A stretch of DNA of 64,000 bases from Owenia fusiformis (GCA_903813345.2 CAIIXF020000005.1:32617375-32681374), one strand, 5' to 3'. Numbered from the stretch's first letter, positions 12,700-25,789 are shown. Numbers and translations are program-made. The notes: generated by a model from the sequence alone, not told the origin.

Positions 12700-14250
12700 A
12701 TAGCAAATATCATAAAACAACACACCAGAGAGGCCACCATTTCCAAAATGGTTGCTCACTAGCCAAGTTGTCATCAGAAGAAATAATATCCTTTTTAGTA
12801 GCCACCTATAAAATTTTTGAAAAATCACACACATGTACTTGTAAAATAACACACATAAAAATGGTGGCCATTTTTCAAAATGGCCGACTACTCCCCAAAG
12901 TTTTATGAGACAATGTGCCATGCTTGAAGTATTCACATATCAAATATGAACAAAATCGCACCACTTATACTTTTCGAGTTATAGTAAAAAATGTAAAAAT
13001 GACAGCCATTTTTTAAAATGGCCGCCTACTATCTGCAGTGTCATGAGACAGTGTGCAAGGCTCATGAGTATTCACATATCAAATATGAACAGAATCGATT
13101 CACTACATTTCAAGTTATAGTAAAAACGTAAAAATGGTGGCCATTTTTCAAAATGGCCGCCTACTACCCAAAGTGTCATTAGACAGTGTGCCATGCTTAT
13201 AGTATTCACATATAAAATATGAAACATACCAAATATGAACAAAATCGCTCCACTACTTTTCAAGTTATAGTAAAATACGTTAAAATGGGGCCATTTTTCA
13301 AAATGGCCACCTTCTACCAAAAGTGTCATTAGACAGTGTACCATGCTTTTAGTATTCACATACCAAATATAAACAAAATCGCTCCACTACTTTTCGAGTT
13401 ATAGTAAAATATGTTAAAATGGCCACCATTTTTCAAAATGGCCACCTTCTACCAAAAGTGTCATTGGACAGTGTGCCATGCTTATAGTATTCACATACCA
13501 AATATAAACAAAATCGCTTCACTACTTTTCGAGTTATAGTAAAATACGTTAAAATGGCGGCCATTTTTCAAAAAAATTTTCAAAATGGCCGCATTCTACC
13601 AAAAGTGTCATAGGACAGTGTGCCATGCTTATAGTATTCACATACCAAATATGAACAAAATTGCTCCACTACTTTTCGAGTTATAGTAAAATACGTTAAA
13701 ATGGCGGCCATTTTAAAAAATGGCCGCCTTCTACCAAAAATGTCTTTAGACAGTTTCCAATGCTTATAGTATTCACATACCAAATATGAACAAAATCGCT
13801 CCACTACTTTTCGAGTTATAGCAAAAATCATAAAATAACGAGTAAAGGCCGCCATTTTTCAAGATGGCTGCCATATGCTTCTTTAATATCTACATTTGTA
13901 GCTTTATTAATGTCCTTTATAATTTTTTTACATTTAAAACATATTGCTATTACAGTTTTACATATTGCATCTAAATTACTGTAAAATCGGCACTAAAATG
14001 GCCGCCATTTTGCAATGAGCGGCCATTTTGAAAATCGGCTTTCGAGCAGAACTTCTAGCACCATAGGGTATATGTGTACAAAATATGAACAAAATCGGGC
14101 CAACGGTATTGGAGTTATTGCCCGGACGGACGGACAGACGGACAGACGGACGGACGAACGGACGTACGTACGTACGTACGGATGTACGTACGGACGGACG
14201 GACGGAGGCGTTCCCTATATCCCTCCGAACTTCGTTCGATGGGATAATAA
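12700..14250 (+). repeat. Tandem array (about 135-150 bp units) with mirrored AAAATGGCGGCC blocks, ending in a GGAC tail
   Basis: About seven units carry AAATATGAACAAAATCGC, cactacttttcgagttatag, and a palindromic block of the form AAAATGGCGGCCATTTT (units near 12940, 13080, 13235, 13370, 13500, 13645 and 13780). The tail at 14080-14250 has caaaatatgaacaaaatcgg, attggagttattgcccgg, a GGAC-rich microsatellite, and then tccgaacttcgttcgatggg with ataataa. It lies between the divergent GLYCTK and WDR82 starts. It is probably a SINE-like or other non-autonomous family with internal satellite expansion. I cannot name it. Confidence 0.8.
14121..14206. repeat. (GGAC)n/(GTAC)n microsatellite
   Basis: This is a run of GGAC/AGAC/GTAC tetranucleotides that forms the tail of the preceding repeat element. 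It stays open in several frames on both strands, which makes spurious RTD-rich peptides. Confidence 0.95.
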
Positions 14251-14338
14251 ATTATACATACATACTTGTACATACATACCAGACTGCAACAAGGACACAA
14301 ACCTGAAGAACATTTACCAACCAATGGGTGACCATTAT

Positions 14339-14471
14339 CAGCAATCTCCCCAGGATTTTTTCTCAAGTGGGTGCAAAAATTCTCATTTTCACAATTCAGA
14401 CCAAAATTGGTCAAAATATGACAATTTTTCATGATTTTTCTCATTTTCAAGTAATGCTGGGGAGATCACTG
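14339..14471. mobile_element. 133-bp MITE with 5-bp target duplication ATTAT
   Basis: The ends are CAGCAATCTCCCCAG and, reverse-complemented, CAGTGATCTCCCCAG, flanked by ATTAT on both sides (14334-14338 and 14472-14476). A related but eroded copy sharing aaaattggtcaaaatatg and tcatgatttttctcattttc is at about 20215-20362. The 5-bp duplication fits hAT5-like elements, but that assignment is inference. Confidence 0.75.
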
Positions 14472-14859
14472 ATTATGATACATGTATCTTGATTTTTCAT
14501 TCTAATGTCCAACAAGTCATTAGTTCTAGAACCATGGGCTTTCAAGAGAAAGGTTTTCTTTCCATGCAAGAAACATATTTCTAAACTTAAAATCAATTCA
14601 TCAATTAGTTTGGTTTGAATGGATTCGGCATAATGTAATTTCAAAATAATTTGACCAATATGATTGCTTGAAAACATTTTCTCATGGAAATGTTTTTTGT
14701 TTTTGAGGGTTGCGAAGGTTAATTGAGCCAGAAAATACACCCTCCTTCCAGGTACTAAGGTACTATTTGGTGTGATGTTTTAGAGCCAAAATAAAACATT
14801 ACATACTGTACTCTGGGTGTCCCGATCACTCCATTGAATTTCTTCATTTTATGATACTA

Positions 14860-15479
14860 CAGGGTGGGCCAAAAAAACGCCACTTTTTTCAAAATGCTAT
14901 AACTTTTTTAATTTTTGATATTAAATCATAATTTACATACCAAATGAAACTTGAGGTTGTTATCTAGCCATGGATCATAAATTATATACTTTTACTTGAA
15001 TAAAATATGCCACCAGCGTCTCACTTAAACATGTGGTGTTCCATGAGAAATAAGCATAATTTGCAAAATGTTCCTGAACTGATACAGCCTGATGGTTGCC
15101 AAGCTAATAGCCCTGATGCAAACCCCAGTGAGTATAGGGTATGGGAAGGTCTCCAGGAGATTGTATGAAGACCACCCATCTAGAAAATTGCTCAACTAAA
15201 GCTGGCAATTAAGACAGGTTGAAAAAACTTAGCTAACATTTCATTGATACTGCAATATCAGCAAGGCGACTGAAACTAAAATACATCATTAATTAGGGTG
15301 GCGGACCAATTGAACTCCCCTTTTGGATCAAATATAATCAAAGTTGAAGGACTTGTTACATTATATAATGACTAAGAACCCTTGGCACTATATAACTGCA
15401 AAACTTGGGGTATGTAGGTTGGAAAATAAAAAAGTTGTAGTGTCTTGAAAAAAAAGTGGCGTTTTTTTGGCCCACCCTG
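14860..15479. mobile_element. 620-bp mariner-type MITE
   Basis: The ends CAGGGTGGGCCAAAAAAACG and its inverse are flanked by TA (14858-14859 and 15480-15481). The inverted repeat extends about 30 bp with CGCCACTTTTTT. The end sequence is typical of Tc1/mariner elements. No transposase reading frame is visible inside. Confidence 0.85.
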
Positions 15480-16444
15480 TATTTGTTGATTTCTGAGGAC
15501 TTTTGGTGTATTTGAGTCGAACAAAATTAAAATATGGCTTGCCAGAGTGGATTTGGCAGAGGATGGTCATCACTCCCCCTCTACAGTTTCACCAATTTAA
15601 GAAACCATATTCTATCTAATAAGCGCAAGGTTCCAATGCAGGCACATGTGACTTTTATGTTGAATATGGACTCAAAAAACTGAGGATGAGGCACATACAT
15701 GTACATGTACATTTATGTGCCAATTATCAGGGAGTAATTTCCTAAAATGACAAAGATATGGTGAAAATAGCGTTGCAGTTTTTTTACCACCCTGTACTAT
15801 TTAGTTGGCCCTTGATGTATACAGGGGAATAGCTAGCAATTGTCAAGGCCTCAAGGGGGTGCGAAAACAATAACCCCCCTCGTCTGTTTCCAGCAGACAG
15901 ACTAGAAATCAGTTAGACAGGGATGCCCGGATGAGTTGGACTATTGGAGTTTTGACTTACATCAGTAGGGTCACCTTCTATATCAGATTTATAAATAAAG
16001 ACCCTGTACAGTATGCACACATACAAATCAGTCTGAATATTTTCAATCCAAATTTCAATCAGATACGTAAATCAGGTACAGATTTTTATTTTATTCTTGA
16101 TATCTGCATCTGATATCTGTACAATTTGCCAAAGCGTAAGTACAATAAAACGCATAATAATGAAATAGTCTTCTAATAAGCTTATAAATGGAAATACAAA
16201 CCAGATCTTATGACCTTTGGAGTTTGACAAGTAGCTCATACCATAGATGGCGCTTTAGCGCTTTGATAAAAAATTATTTAGAGTGATTGAAGAGTTGTAA
16301 AATTGTGGTTGTATAATTTCTGCAATTCTTATTTAAATTTACTATGTTCTTAATAGTTTCAATTACTTGTACTGATAGTTCAGATTTTAACTTGATTGAT
16401 TTCGTCGCGGAGTGAATTTCGCAACTTCCGGTTTAGAAAAAAGC

Positions 16445-19400
16445 ATGAAAATGAAATTGACCGATGAAGTTGTTAGAAATCTACGGGTTGCTAAGTTATT
16501 TAGGGAAAATAATCAACCAATAAATAAGATTGCATTTTCTGCTAATGGAGAGCTTCTGATTTCATCGAGTTACGACGACCAAATTGTTATATATGACTGT
16601 CAAGGTGGAAAGTAAGTGGAGAGTATTTTGCAAAAGTTCATGCTCGATTCTGAGGCATTGTAGTTAGGGATGGGACGGTTCGTTTCGGTTCGGTTCGGTT
16701 CGGTTTTTCGGATCATCAGCCGTCGGTTCGGTTTTTTCGGTATGGTTCATTCATTTTAAGGATTTGTATTGATTGACATGATTAGCTGCTTTGTCTCGGA
16801 CTTCACTGCTGACTGTCACTTTCTTTTATCCAAACGGCTGATTTTAGCTTTGTGGGGGCTGCAATAATCTTCATTTCTTTTGGGAAAACGGGAATTTGAG
16901 ATCCAGACGCCATATTTGAATGTATTGTGGGTGCGCACAAATAATACCCTATATCGAACCTGCGCAAATATAAATTTGCGCAAATCTTTGTATCAATTAT
17001 GCCACGTTATAACAATATTTTATAGATGGAATTTTATGTTATAGTATTTCATGAACAATACATATTATTTAGAATACACGACTAAAGAATATAGTACCAG
17101 GGACCACATGATTGATTACAGAGGGATACGAATACGCGGATACGAAACGAATCTAGTAAACGAGTGAGCTAGCAACAGACAAGACAGACAAGGTAGGGAC
17201 TAGGAATATCAGAAATGTTGCTGTAAAACAGTGTTTTTAACTGTTTTATTGATACTTGACCAATGAAATATTAATCCGAAAACGATCCGAAAAGCTGATC
17301 CGAAAGTAGGGCCGTGATCCGAAAACCGATCCGAAGGCTATGAACCGCGGTTTTTCGGTATTTCGGTTATCCGTCCCACCCCTAATTGTAGTGGTTAGTT
17401 ACAAGAAGTTAAATCTAGTCTCGAGGCCATATTTCCTATCTAACATATCTAATGACCCTCAACTTCATGAAAGTGTTGACAGTTCTTCGCCACTTTCCAT
17501 GATTGGGAATATAAATTCCCGCGTAAATTATTGTGTCCATTGTACCTTCCGATTTTGGATTATTATTTTTAGTAACACATCAGATTTTTATTCTCATCTC
17601 AAACTGGCTTTATGTTGCTTTTTGAAACTCGCTCCACCTGTCATGAGTGAATAGGCCGATCCAAAGGATATTGTAATTACAAATTTAAACTGCCAGTTTG
17701 AATATTCTCCCGCTAAATAGCAAGATTTTGTCTTATTCCGTACTAAAAAATTCTAAACACATGACAGGGATTGGGATATAACTCTAAACCTTTCGATAGT
17801 ATGGATTATGAATTTATTGCCAGTTCTAAGTATTCTAAATCTAATGCCAGTGAATCTCAGGGCATAGCCAGTTTTTTCTGATGCAAGATGCCAAACCTGG
17901 AGTATTCAGTATATTATATTGAGAACTTCCCATTATCCGTGACCCTAAGACATGCCAATGAACAATCCAAGCAATCCAAATCACCCAACTGACCTCCAAA
18001 TCAATATACTCGCAATCTAACCAATAGATCTGCATGTTATATACCAACTATCTGAAAGAGTCTAGTAGCTTTTCCAGAGACTAAAAGTGTTTTTTCCAGA
18101 GTCTAACTTTACATTTTTGTCACATTATTTGCGGTAAAACTCTAGAGAAAATACATAAAACTGGATACAAATAAGGAATAGGAAGTCAGAAACCTTTTAG
18201 AAATAAATATTGGGATTAAAATAGCAAGATAATCTTAAGAAGTATGTTGAAAAGTATACTACAGTAGAACCTGTATATCTGAACACCTGGCTAATCCGAA
18301 CACCTCCCATTCTGAACTCTTTTTTTTGGTCCCATCTTTTCCTCCCATTGACTCCCATGTTAAAAAAAACTTAAGATGTGAACACCTCTCAATTTGAACA
18401 GTGAACAGTCACATTTGAAAAATTAACCTGTCTAATCTGAACACTTTTCATAAAATTTCACATGTTTTGTACAAAATTGCTCAAATATTGTTTTATCAAA
18501 ACTTTGGGAAAGAACTTAAATGGTCTTGATTAACCTATAATAGGGCTTTCCAGCATGACTGGATTCATTTGAATTGAATTTTCAAATTTCCGAAATGCCG
18601 TAAAGCTATGTGGTCAAATGAATTATAAATATGTACCACAAATGTGTTCACATTTCTTCAGAATCTGGCGGATGCAAAAACCTCAAAATGTGAACACCTC
18701 CCAATCTTAACGCTTTAAGCCGGTCCCAATGGTGTTTGGATTATACAGGTTTCACTGTAATAGGATATCTCTGATCTCACATAGGGCAGGGGAGAAGTAG
18801 TCGCGATAGCGAAAAAAAGTAGTCATAATACTGCTAAAAATATATATCGCATATAGATATCACATATCAACAATTTAAAATGTTGATATTTAATTTTTTG
18901 GACAATGTAAAATTGTAAGTACATTTCCAAGGGTGTTGTGAAATGAAATGTGACCCTATATCAAAGAACTAAGTCATTGAACTATATTATTGTAGATGTA
19001 CCAGGAACCTAAACAGCAAAAAATATGGAGTTGATCTCATCAACTTTACCCACACACAGAATACTGCAGTACACAGCTCAACAAAAATAGATGGTATGTA
19101 TAAAAGCACAATTTCCTAAAAAGGTAGACCCAAAATTCTTAAAAATGCCCAGTAATGTCAGTTTGTTATCTAATTTTCTCACTTTATGTGGGGAGGAGCA
19201 GAGGAGCAGGAGCAATTCTTTAGAGCCCACCTTGAATTAGATTATATTGAGGGGTTAAACCAAAATGAAATGAATTCCTTCCGTAAATGTCAGCATTTGG
19301 ACATGATCTCTAAATCATTTTTGTTTATCAAAATTCAATTTCTAAACTTCAGTTTGATTACATCTCATACAAGTAACACCTCTAGACACAGGGCTCACGC

Positions 19401-22400
19401 TAGCAGGATTTTTTGCGTATTTTACACAGATCTTCCAAAGGGGATATGAACAATTAAACCCTTGGCATTTCTTGGGACGCAATTTTTAATTCAAATTCTT
19501 CGATTGAAAAAACAAACAAAATTGAAGTGTCCCGTATTCCATCTTCAATGCTTTCAACATAAATAAAGAGTAATGATTCTTGTTCCTTTCTGCAATCATA
19601 ATTCACAGAACTTCCACAATATCTGCTTTCAAAGCACAGAACTATAGAATTTATAAACACTTGCAACATACTCTAATTATTGATAATTATAGTGATAACT
19701 AGGGGTCTAATTGATCATAACAGTGAACCCATATATGCATATTATGTGTTCAAATTATATGCAATCTGATTCCATGGCAATAAATATTGAAAACAAAAAG
19801 TAATATTTCTGATTTTTGTTGGTTTATCATTGCAATGAATTACATGAATAATCATCAATCTGTTTTAACTCTATCTTAAAACATTTCGTTGAAAATCTGA
19901 CCTTGCATTTTAAGCCCATTTTCAAATGAAAATATCTACAATCTGCGATGACATATCAATTCCTATTTGCTATGTTATATTTCAGACACCATTAGGTATC
20001 TCTCCCTTCATGACAACAAGTACATCAGGTACTTTGGTGGTCACACTAAGAAGGTGGTGTCACTCTCTATGTCTCCCATTGACGATACTTTCATCTCAGG
20101 CTCCTTAGACAACACAATCAGACTATGGGATTTACGGTCACCAAATTGTCAGGTAAGGGTACAACTTATTCTTTGAATCTCAAAAAGAAATTGTACATAT
20201 AATACAAGTGCATCTCCAAAATTGGTCAAAATATGCCAATTTTTCATGATTTTTCTCATTTTCAAGTGGGTGCAAATGGATTTTCAGGTGGGTGCAAGCC
20301 TATTATCAAAATCTCACGTGGGTGCTAGCCCACTTGCTTTAATGCTTGGGAGATCATTGGTTATTCTAAAATAAGAGGATCGTCCTGTTATCCATTAATG
20401 GCAACTTCATTTATCTGACATAAAAAACTCATTATTTTATAGGGCCTGATGCACTTACCAGGTAGACCAGTGGCAGCATTTGATCCTGAAGGACTTATAT
20501 TTGCAGCGGGTATAAACTCAGAGATGGTGAAACTCTATGATCTTAGATCTTATGATAAGGTGAATTACTCTATCATAAAAAGATAAAAAATTTCATATTT
20601 TTATTGAATTATATTTTACTAAATGATGATGAATTATGATCAAATATGTATTAACTTTTAGGAAAAAGTAATCAATTTGTCAAAGAAAAATACATTGACA
20701 GCAGTTTCCAAGTTCAAATATGGATATTATCAGACATTCTTTATCTGAACAAGACATACACTTGTGGGACTGAGTTTAATACATGTGTTTGGCAGTTTAA
20801 ATACTTTGAGTAGCACATATCTATAGTGTACATAGATGTTGTTTAATGGGAGGGATGTAATATGTATTTTTATATTTTCCCTCAGAATAAAATTCATATT
20901 CCCTGCCTCCCTCCCATTAAATAACTTATCATTAATTGAATAATTTAGTGATATTTCATATGTGATGTAATTGTATCATACATGAATTTATATAACCCAT
21001 GACACTCATATAAAATTTCACAACACAATTTACAATCACATGTGTGCAATCAACTTGCAGGGCCCATTTGCCAGCTTTAAGATGCAACAAGATAGAGATT
21101 GTGACTGGACAGGGATCAAGTTTAGTCCTGATGGTAAGCTGGTGCTCATTTCAACAAGTGGACAGATCATCCGTCTCATAGACTCCTTTCAGGGCACACC
21201 ATTACAGACATTCATGGTAAGTTTCATGATAAATTGATATGAAAATGTTACCCACTCTGTCATCCCACATACTATTTTGAGCAAAATCACTTTGATTTCC
21301 AGACACAAAAGGATATGATGCTTTTACATGTTTGTGCTGAAAAGATTGTGATGGTTTATAAATGTACTTGTAGAGATACATGAACAATTGTAGATAATGT
21401 TGTCCTGACAACAATGGCAATTTGTATATATGTAAACTATTGATTTATAGAAATAAATGTGAAGCAAGTAAAAAAACAAAACAGAAGGGTCCCAATATAG
21501 GCTTCATTTAGTCATTGATATGTGAATTGATGTATATGAATCTACTTGTAGAGCTACATGAACAGAAGGGTCCCAATATAGGCTTCATTTAGTCATTGAC
21601 ATGTGAATTGATGTATATGAATGTACTTATAGGGCTACATGAACAACAGAGGGCTCCCAATAGAGGCTTCATTTAGTCATTGATATGTGAATTGATGTAT
21701 ATGAATCTACTTGTAGAGCTACATGAACAGAAGGGTCCCAATATAGGCTTCATTTAGTCATTGACATGTGAATTGATGTATATGAATGTACTTATAGGGC
21801 TACATGAACAACAGAGGGCTCCCAATAGAGGCTTCATTTAGTCATTGATATGTGAATTGATGTATATGAATCTACTTGTAGAGCTACATGAACAGAAGGG
21901 TCCCAATATAGGCTTCATTTAGTCATTGACATGTGAATTGATGTATATGAATGTACTTATAGGGCCACATGAACAACAGAGGGCTCCCAATATAGGCTTC
22001 ATTTAGTCATTGACATGTGAATTGATGTATATGAATGTACTTATAGGGCTACATGAACAACAGAGGGCTCCCAATATAGGCTTCATTTAGTCATTGATAT
22101 GTGAATTGATGTATATGAATCTACTTGTAGAGCTACATGAACAGAAGGGTCCCAATATAGGCTTCATTTAGTCATTGACATGTGAATTGATGTATATGAA
22201 TGTACTTGTAGGGATACATGAACAACAGAGGACTCCCAATAGAGGCTTCATTTAGTCATTGATATGTGAATTGATGTATATGAATCTACTTGTAGAGCTA
22301 CATGAACAGAAGGGTCCCAATATAGGCTTCATTTAGTCATTGACATGTGAATTGATGTATATGAATGTACTTATAGGGCCACATGAACAACAGAGGGCTC

Positions 22401-23729
22401 CCAATATAGGCTTCATTTAGTCATTGACATGTGAATTGATGTATATGAATGTACTTGTAGGGATACATGAACAACAGAGGACTCCCAATAGAGGCTTCAT
22501 TTAGTCATTGATATGTGAATTGATGTATATGAATCTACTTGTAGAGCTACATGAACAGAAGGGTCCCAATATAGGCTTCATTTAGTCATTGACATGTGAA
22601 TTGATGTATATGAATGTACTTATAGGGCCACATGAACAACAGAGGGCTCCCAATATAGGCTTCATTTAGTCATTGACATGTGAATTGATGTATATGAATG
22701 TACTTATAGGGCCACATGAACAACAGAGGGCTCCCAATAGAGGCTTCATTTAGTCATTGACATGTGAATTGATGTATATGAATGTACTTATAGGGCTACA
22801 TGAACAACAGAGGGCTCCCAATAGAGGCTTCATTTAGTCCAGATTCACAGTTTGTTTTCAGTGGTAAGTTTCAAACACACCTCATGCCAAACAATGCTTT
22901 TCTTTTAAACAACATCATATATTTGTGTGCATTCAAAATTATGAATTTATGATGACATAACTGGAAACTTCTTGAACAATACTTTCAAACACCTGTTATT
23001 CAAAATATTAATAATGAAATAGAAGACTCTGAATGAAATAGGATACCTGCCTATGTAAAGAAAGTCTTGCAGTCACAGACAACCTTCTAAACGTCATGAA
23101 TGAAAATATACAAGGTGGGCCAGAAAACAGATATCTTAAAGTATATAACACACATTAAATATAACATTCATTCAACATTTCTTGTATATTGTGTATATAA
23201 TAGGTTCATCAGATGGCAAGATCCATAGCTGGAACACAGATACGGGAGCCAAAGTGGCTGTATTGAATTCTGAGCACCAGGGACCTGTCACACGCATAGC
23301 TTTCAACCCACATTTCATGATGATGGCTACAGCCTGCTCACAGATGGTAAGTATAGCATCCACATATGATCAGATCACACTGATCTGGCTTCTGGTCTTA
23401 ATATCTGGTTTCTATTTTGTTTCTGTGCACATTGTGAATATTGTTTTATACTCTATAGAGTGTAAAAATCTATAAATATGAAGCAGAATGAATATGGGAA
23501 AAATTTAAATAATTTAAGAAAATAGAATTTAAAGATGATAAAAATGTCAGATATGGAAAAAAACTAAATTGGAAAAATTATTGAAATGTTTGAAAAATGA
23601 AAAGCCAATAAATAACAATTGTAAACGTGTCAGGATAGAATACAGTACATGTACATATGAATGCCTTTCTTATGACTCTATATATGGTCAATGTTGCAGG
23701 GATTCTGGCTGCCCAATGATGTGGAATGA
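16445..23729 (+). CDS. WDR82: WD-repeat protein WDR82 (Swd2 orthologue), 8 coding exons
   Basis: The exons are 16445-16611, 18996-19093, 19986-20152, 20443-20559, 21061-21216, 22794-22863, 23204-23346 and 23700-23729. All phases agree and give 315 residues, or 313 if translation starts at the second ATG (16451). The second start matches the MKLTD start and 313-residue length of human WDR82. Diagnostic blocks are RVAKLFREN and [14 protein letters not shown] (exon 1), SKKYGVDLI (2), [20 protein letters not shown] (3), [11 protein letters not shown] (4), [10 protein letters not shown] (5), SDGKIHSWN (7) and the terminal FWLPNDVE (8). WDR82 is a seven-bladed propeller that recruits SET1 COMPASS H3K4 methyltransferase to RNA polymerase II. 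It is also part of PNUTS-PP1 termination complexes. Exon 6 (70 nt) sits at the end of a tandem array made of its own 5' part. Intron 1 carries a hAT MITE and a pogo-like MITE. Confidence 0.96.
16665..17384. mobile_element. 720-bp hAT-type MITE with perfect 8-bp target duplication
   Basis: The ends are TAGGGATGGGACGG on the left and, reverse-complemented, TAGGGGTGGGACGG on the right. They continue into cggttcggttcgg-type sequence. The 8-bp duplication ATTGTAGT is intact at 16657-16664 and 17385-17392. It is inserted 53 bp after the exon 1 donor of WDR82. No transposase frame is seen. Confidence 0.92.
18262..18757. mobile_element. 496-bp pogo/mariner-type MITE
   Basis: The ends CAGTAGAACCTGTATATC and, reverse-complemented, CAGTGAAACCTGTATAATCC are flanked by TA on both sides. 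GAACACC recurs several times internally. It lies in WDR82 intron 1. Confidence 0.88.
20215..20362. repeat. Eroded copy of the 14339 MITE family
   Basis: It shares aaaattggtcaaaatatg and the following tcatgatttttctcattttc with 14402-14450. It then repeats an AAGTGGGTGC-type motif three times and ends ttgggagatcattggtta. It lies in WDR82 intron 3. Confidence 0.6.
20838..20930. repeat. Short inverted repeat in WDR82 intron 4
   Basis: GTTGTTTAATGGGAGGGA near 20838 pairs with TCCCTCCCATTAAATAAC near 20910. The intervening ccctcagaataaaattcat recurs near 29482 in the PPM1H gene, so this is a dispersed family. Confidence 0.6.
21481..22840 (+). repeat. Tandem array of the WDR82 exon 6 acceptor (81/84-bp units)
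   Basis: Sixteen truncated copies precede the true exon 6. A typical unit is gaattgatgtatatgaatg, then an acceptor (ttatag or ttgtag), then about 40 nt of exon 6 starting GGCTACATGAAC and ending CTTCATTTAGTC, then intron again. The 81-bp type lacks 3 nt (ACAGAAGGG for ACAACAGAGGG) and roughly alternates with the 84-bp type. Only the last copy continues into the complete exon and its GTAAG donor. Copies using the upstream acceptors run into a stop (TGA or TAG) within the unit. The first copy has a degenerate left side, and a fragment of the same kind occurs at 21360-21395. Confidence 0.95.
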
Positions 23730-25789
23730 GACCATGGTGTCATCTATTAAGAGCTGCAATAAATAAACAACCCATTAACTGCTCTAGCTAATGTGGCAGT
23801 CATGGAATCTCTACAATACTCTTCTGTGAAGATGAATGAACATTTCAAGGGACAGGAACAAGTAGATGGTGTTCTTGCCTAAAAGAATTCTATCTCTTAA
23901 AGGCCCTATTTTTAAAAAAAACTATAAAAGCCTGCAATATGAACCATCTGCAGACTTTGACACAAAACTTATTGCACAATTACAGAACAGTAGTTTGCGG
24001 CATGACATGTGCAAATTATAAGGGGTGCATGCACCTCTTAAATTACCCAGGTGCGGGTAGGTAGTTACCATTTTCACCACCAGGTGGCTAGTTTGGGGTA
24101 GATAACATGGCAGGATATTAGAAAGTTCCCTTAACTTGAATACTGTGAAACATGTTGATTAATTCATCAGAAAAGATATTTCCCTCACCAAGAAGTCAAG
24201 AAGAAAGTTAAATTTTCGAAGTTTATAAACACTTTTTAAAACCACATTTCTAGATGTAATTTCACATGTGGAAGAATTTTGAATAATGTAAACCAAGGGT
24301 ATTTCTACTCGCATCTAGTTTATTGAAAAGACAGTTCACCTACTATCTGAGCTATTTTTTCAGGCACTATAAGTTCACTCTACTATACCTTACCCCTAGA
24401 AATGCATAAGATATTCTGTTTGTCTAATTGTATTGTTTAATATATTTTTGAAAGTACCTTATTAACATCTAACAGTCATCCGATAAACCATTCATAAGGA
24501 ATAGACACACAAAAACAAATCACATAATCATTACTGATATGCCAAATAGGTTGCTCATGGACACAAAATGCAAGGTATAGTAGAGTGAAGTTACTGAAAA
24601 GGAAGTTGTATCAAAGTCTGTTGATGGTACAATGTCCAGGCTTTTCTGATCTGGGGTATTTTAAGATCAGAAATAGACATTGAGTTGTTTTATGGGCAGA
24701 ACTTAATATAGCAAGCTCGTTATGTTCATCTGATAAAAAAAGTAACAGGTTTATTCAGGAAAATTAGTATGTGTACTTGTTATTTTTGTTGTCATAAATT
24801 ACAGCAATTTCTGAGGATTCATTTTCTTGCTAAGGCCTTAACAAGAAAAAATTATTTTTTGAAGCAAGAAATGAAAAAGTTGTGAAATATTATTAGTGTA
24901 GTCAAAAGTAGCACTCTAGCCTATTACATGTACTGTACATGTACTGTAGTGTTGTAGTTGTCAGTATACATTATGTTCCTTGTAAAATCCAGTTATATTT
25001 TATATTTTTTGTACCAAATGTAGACAATTGTTACCCCAACCAACAAAGTTTACCTTGGAATAGTGTGTCTGGAAAGTAACTACGAGATCGCTTTGTCAGA
25101 TTCGGCTCATATTTTATTGGTAGGTACAATATTGGCACAGGATCTCTGCTCAAGTTTCAAAAATTACCACTGTTGTTATTAGTGTATGATGTCTAAGTGA
25201 AACAACTGTATTGGCATATTTTAAATCCTTTGTTAACATGATTTCCATTTTTGATTCGGCTCTTTATCAATAGAAACCTATAGCTCCCAGATCAATTATT
25301 TAGCCATTACTCAGGAATTATTTAAAATGACATCATAATTGTAATGGATGGTTGGGATTTGATTCTGTATAAGAAGCCTATTTACTACAGTAGTTTACAT
25401 AATAGATGGTGTACATATCATATGTGTAAATATTGTAAATAAACACAAAAATTATATTAAGATTTATTTGTTATGTTTTATTAAACAAATATTGCATAGT
25501 TCTTAATTACATAATATGAAATCCTGTCTCTTGTCCAATTTGAGACAGTCCTCCATAATCAAATGCAATTAAATGTATGTGATAGGGTTTTAAACCAACT
25601 CTAACCACTGAATGTACAATATGGAAAATATCAACATATTTTACTAACAAATCTTCAATAATCCCCATTTTATATGGAAATTGAATCTTAAACTGTTAAC
25701 AATTAAACACTCCTCATGTAAAAGCTCCTTATGTAATAAGCAACTTTCAAATTGAGTCTCAAATTATTGCCCATATAAGAAAGGAACTA
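23730..25789. other. WDR82 3' flank and intergenic sequence
   Basis: The WDR82 3' UTR begins here, with AATAAA-like signals close to 23758 and at 25438. No second gene is seen. The stretch 24045-24340 (gtaggtagttaccat, caccaccaggtggct, ccacatttctagatgtaat) is a fragment of the dispersed repeat also found at 53275-53720 and 37060-37340. Confidence 0.5.

Noticed and set aside
14015-14450. Open frames with RTD-rich and VRT-rich peptides on both strands
   Set aside because: They come from the GGAC/GTAC microsatellite.
21481-22840. CRISPR-like regular repeats
   Set aside because: Units are contiguous with no unique spacers, the genome is eukaryotic, and the unit is an exon edge.
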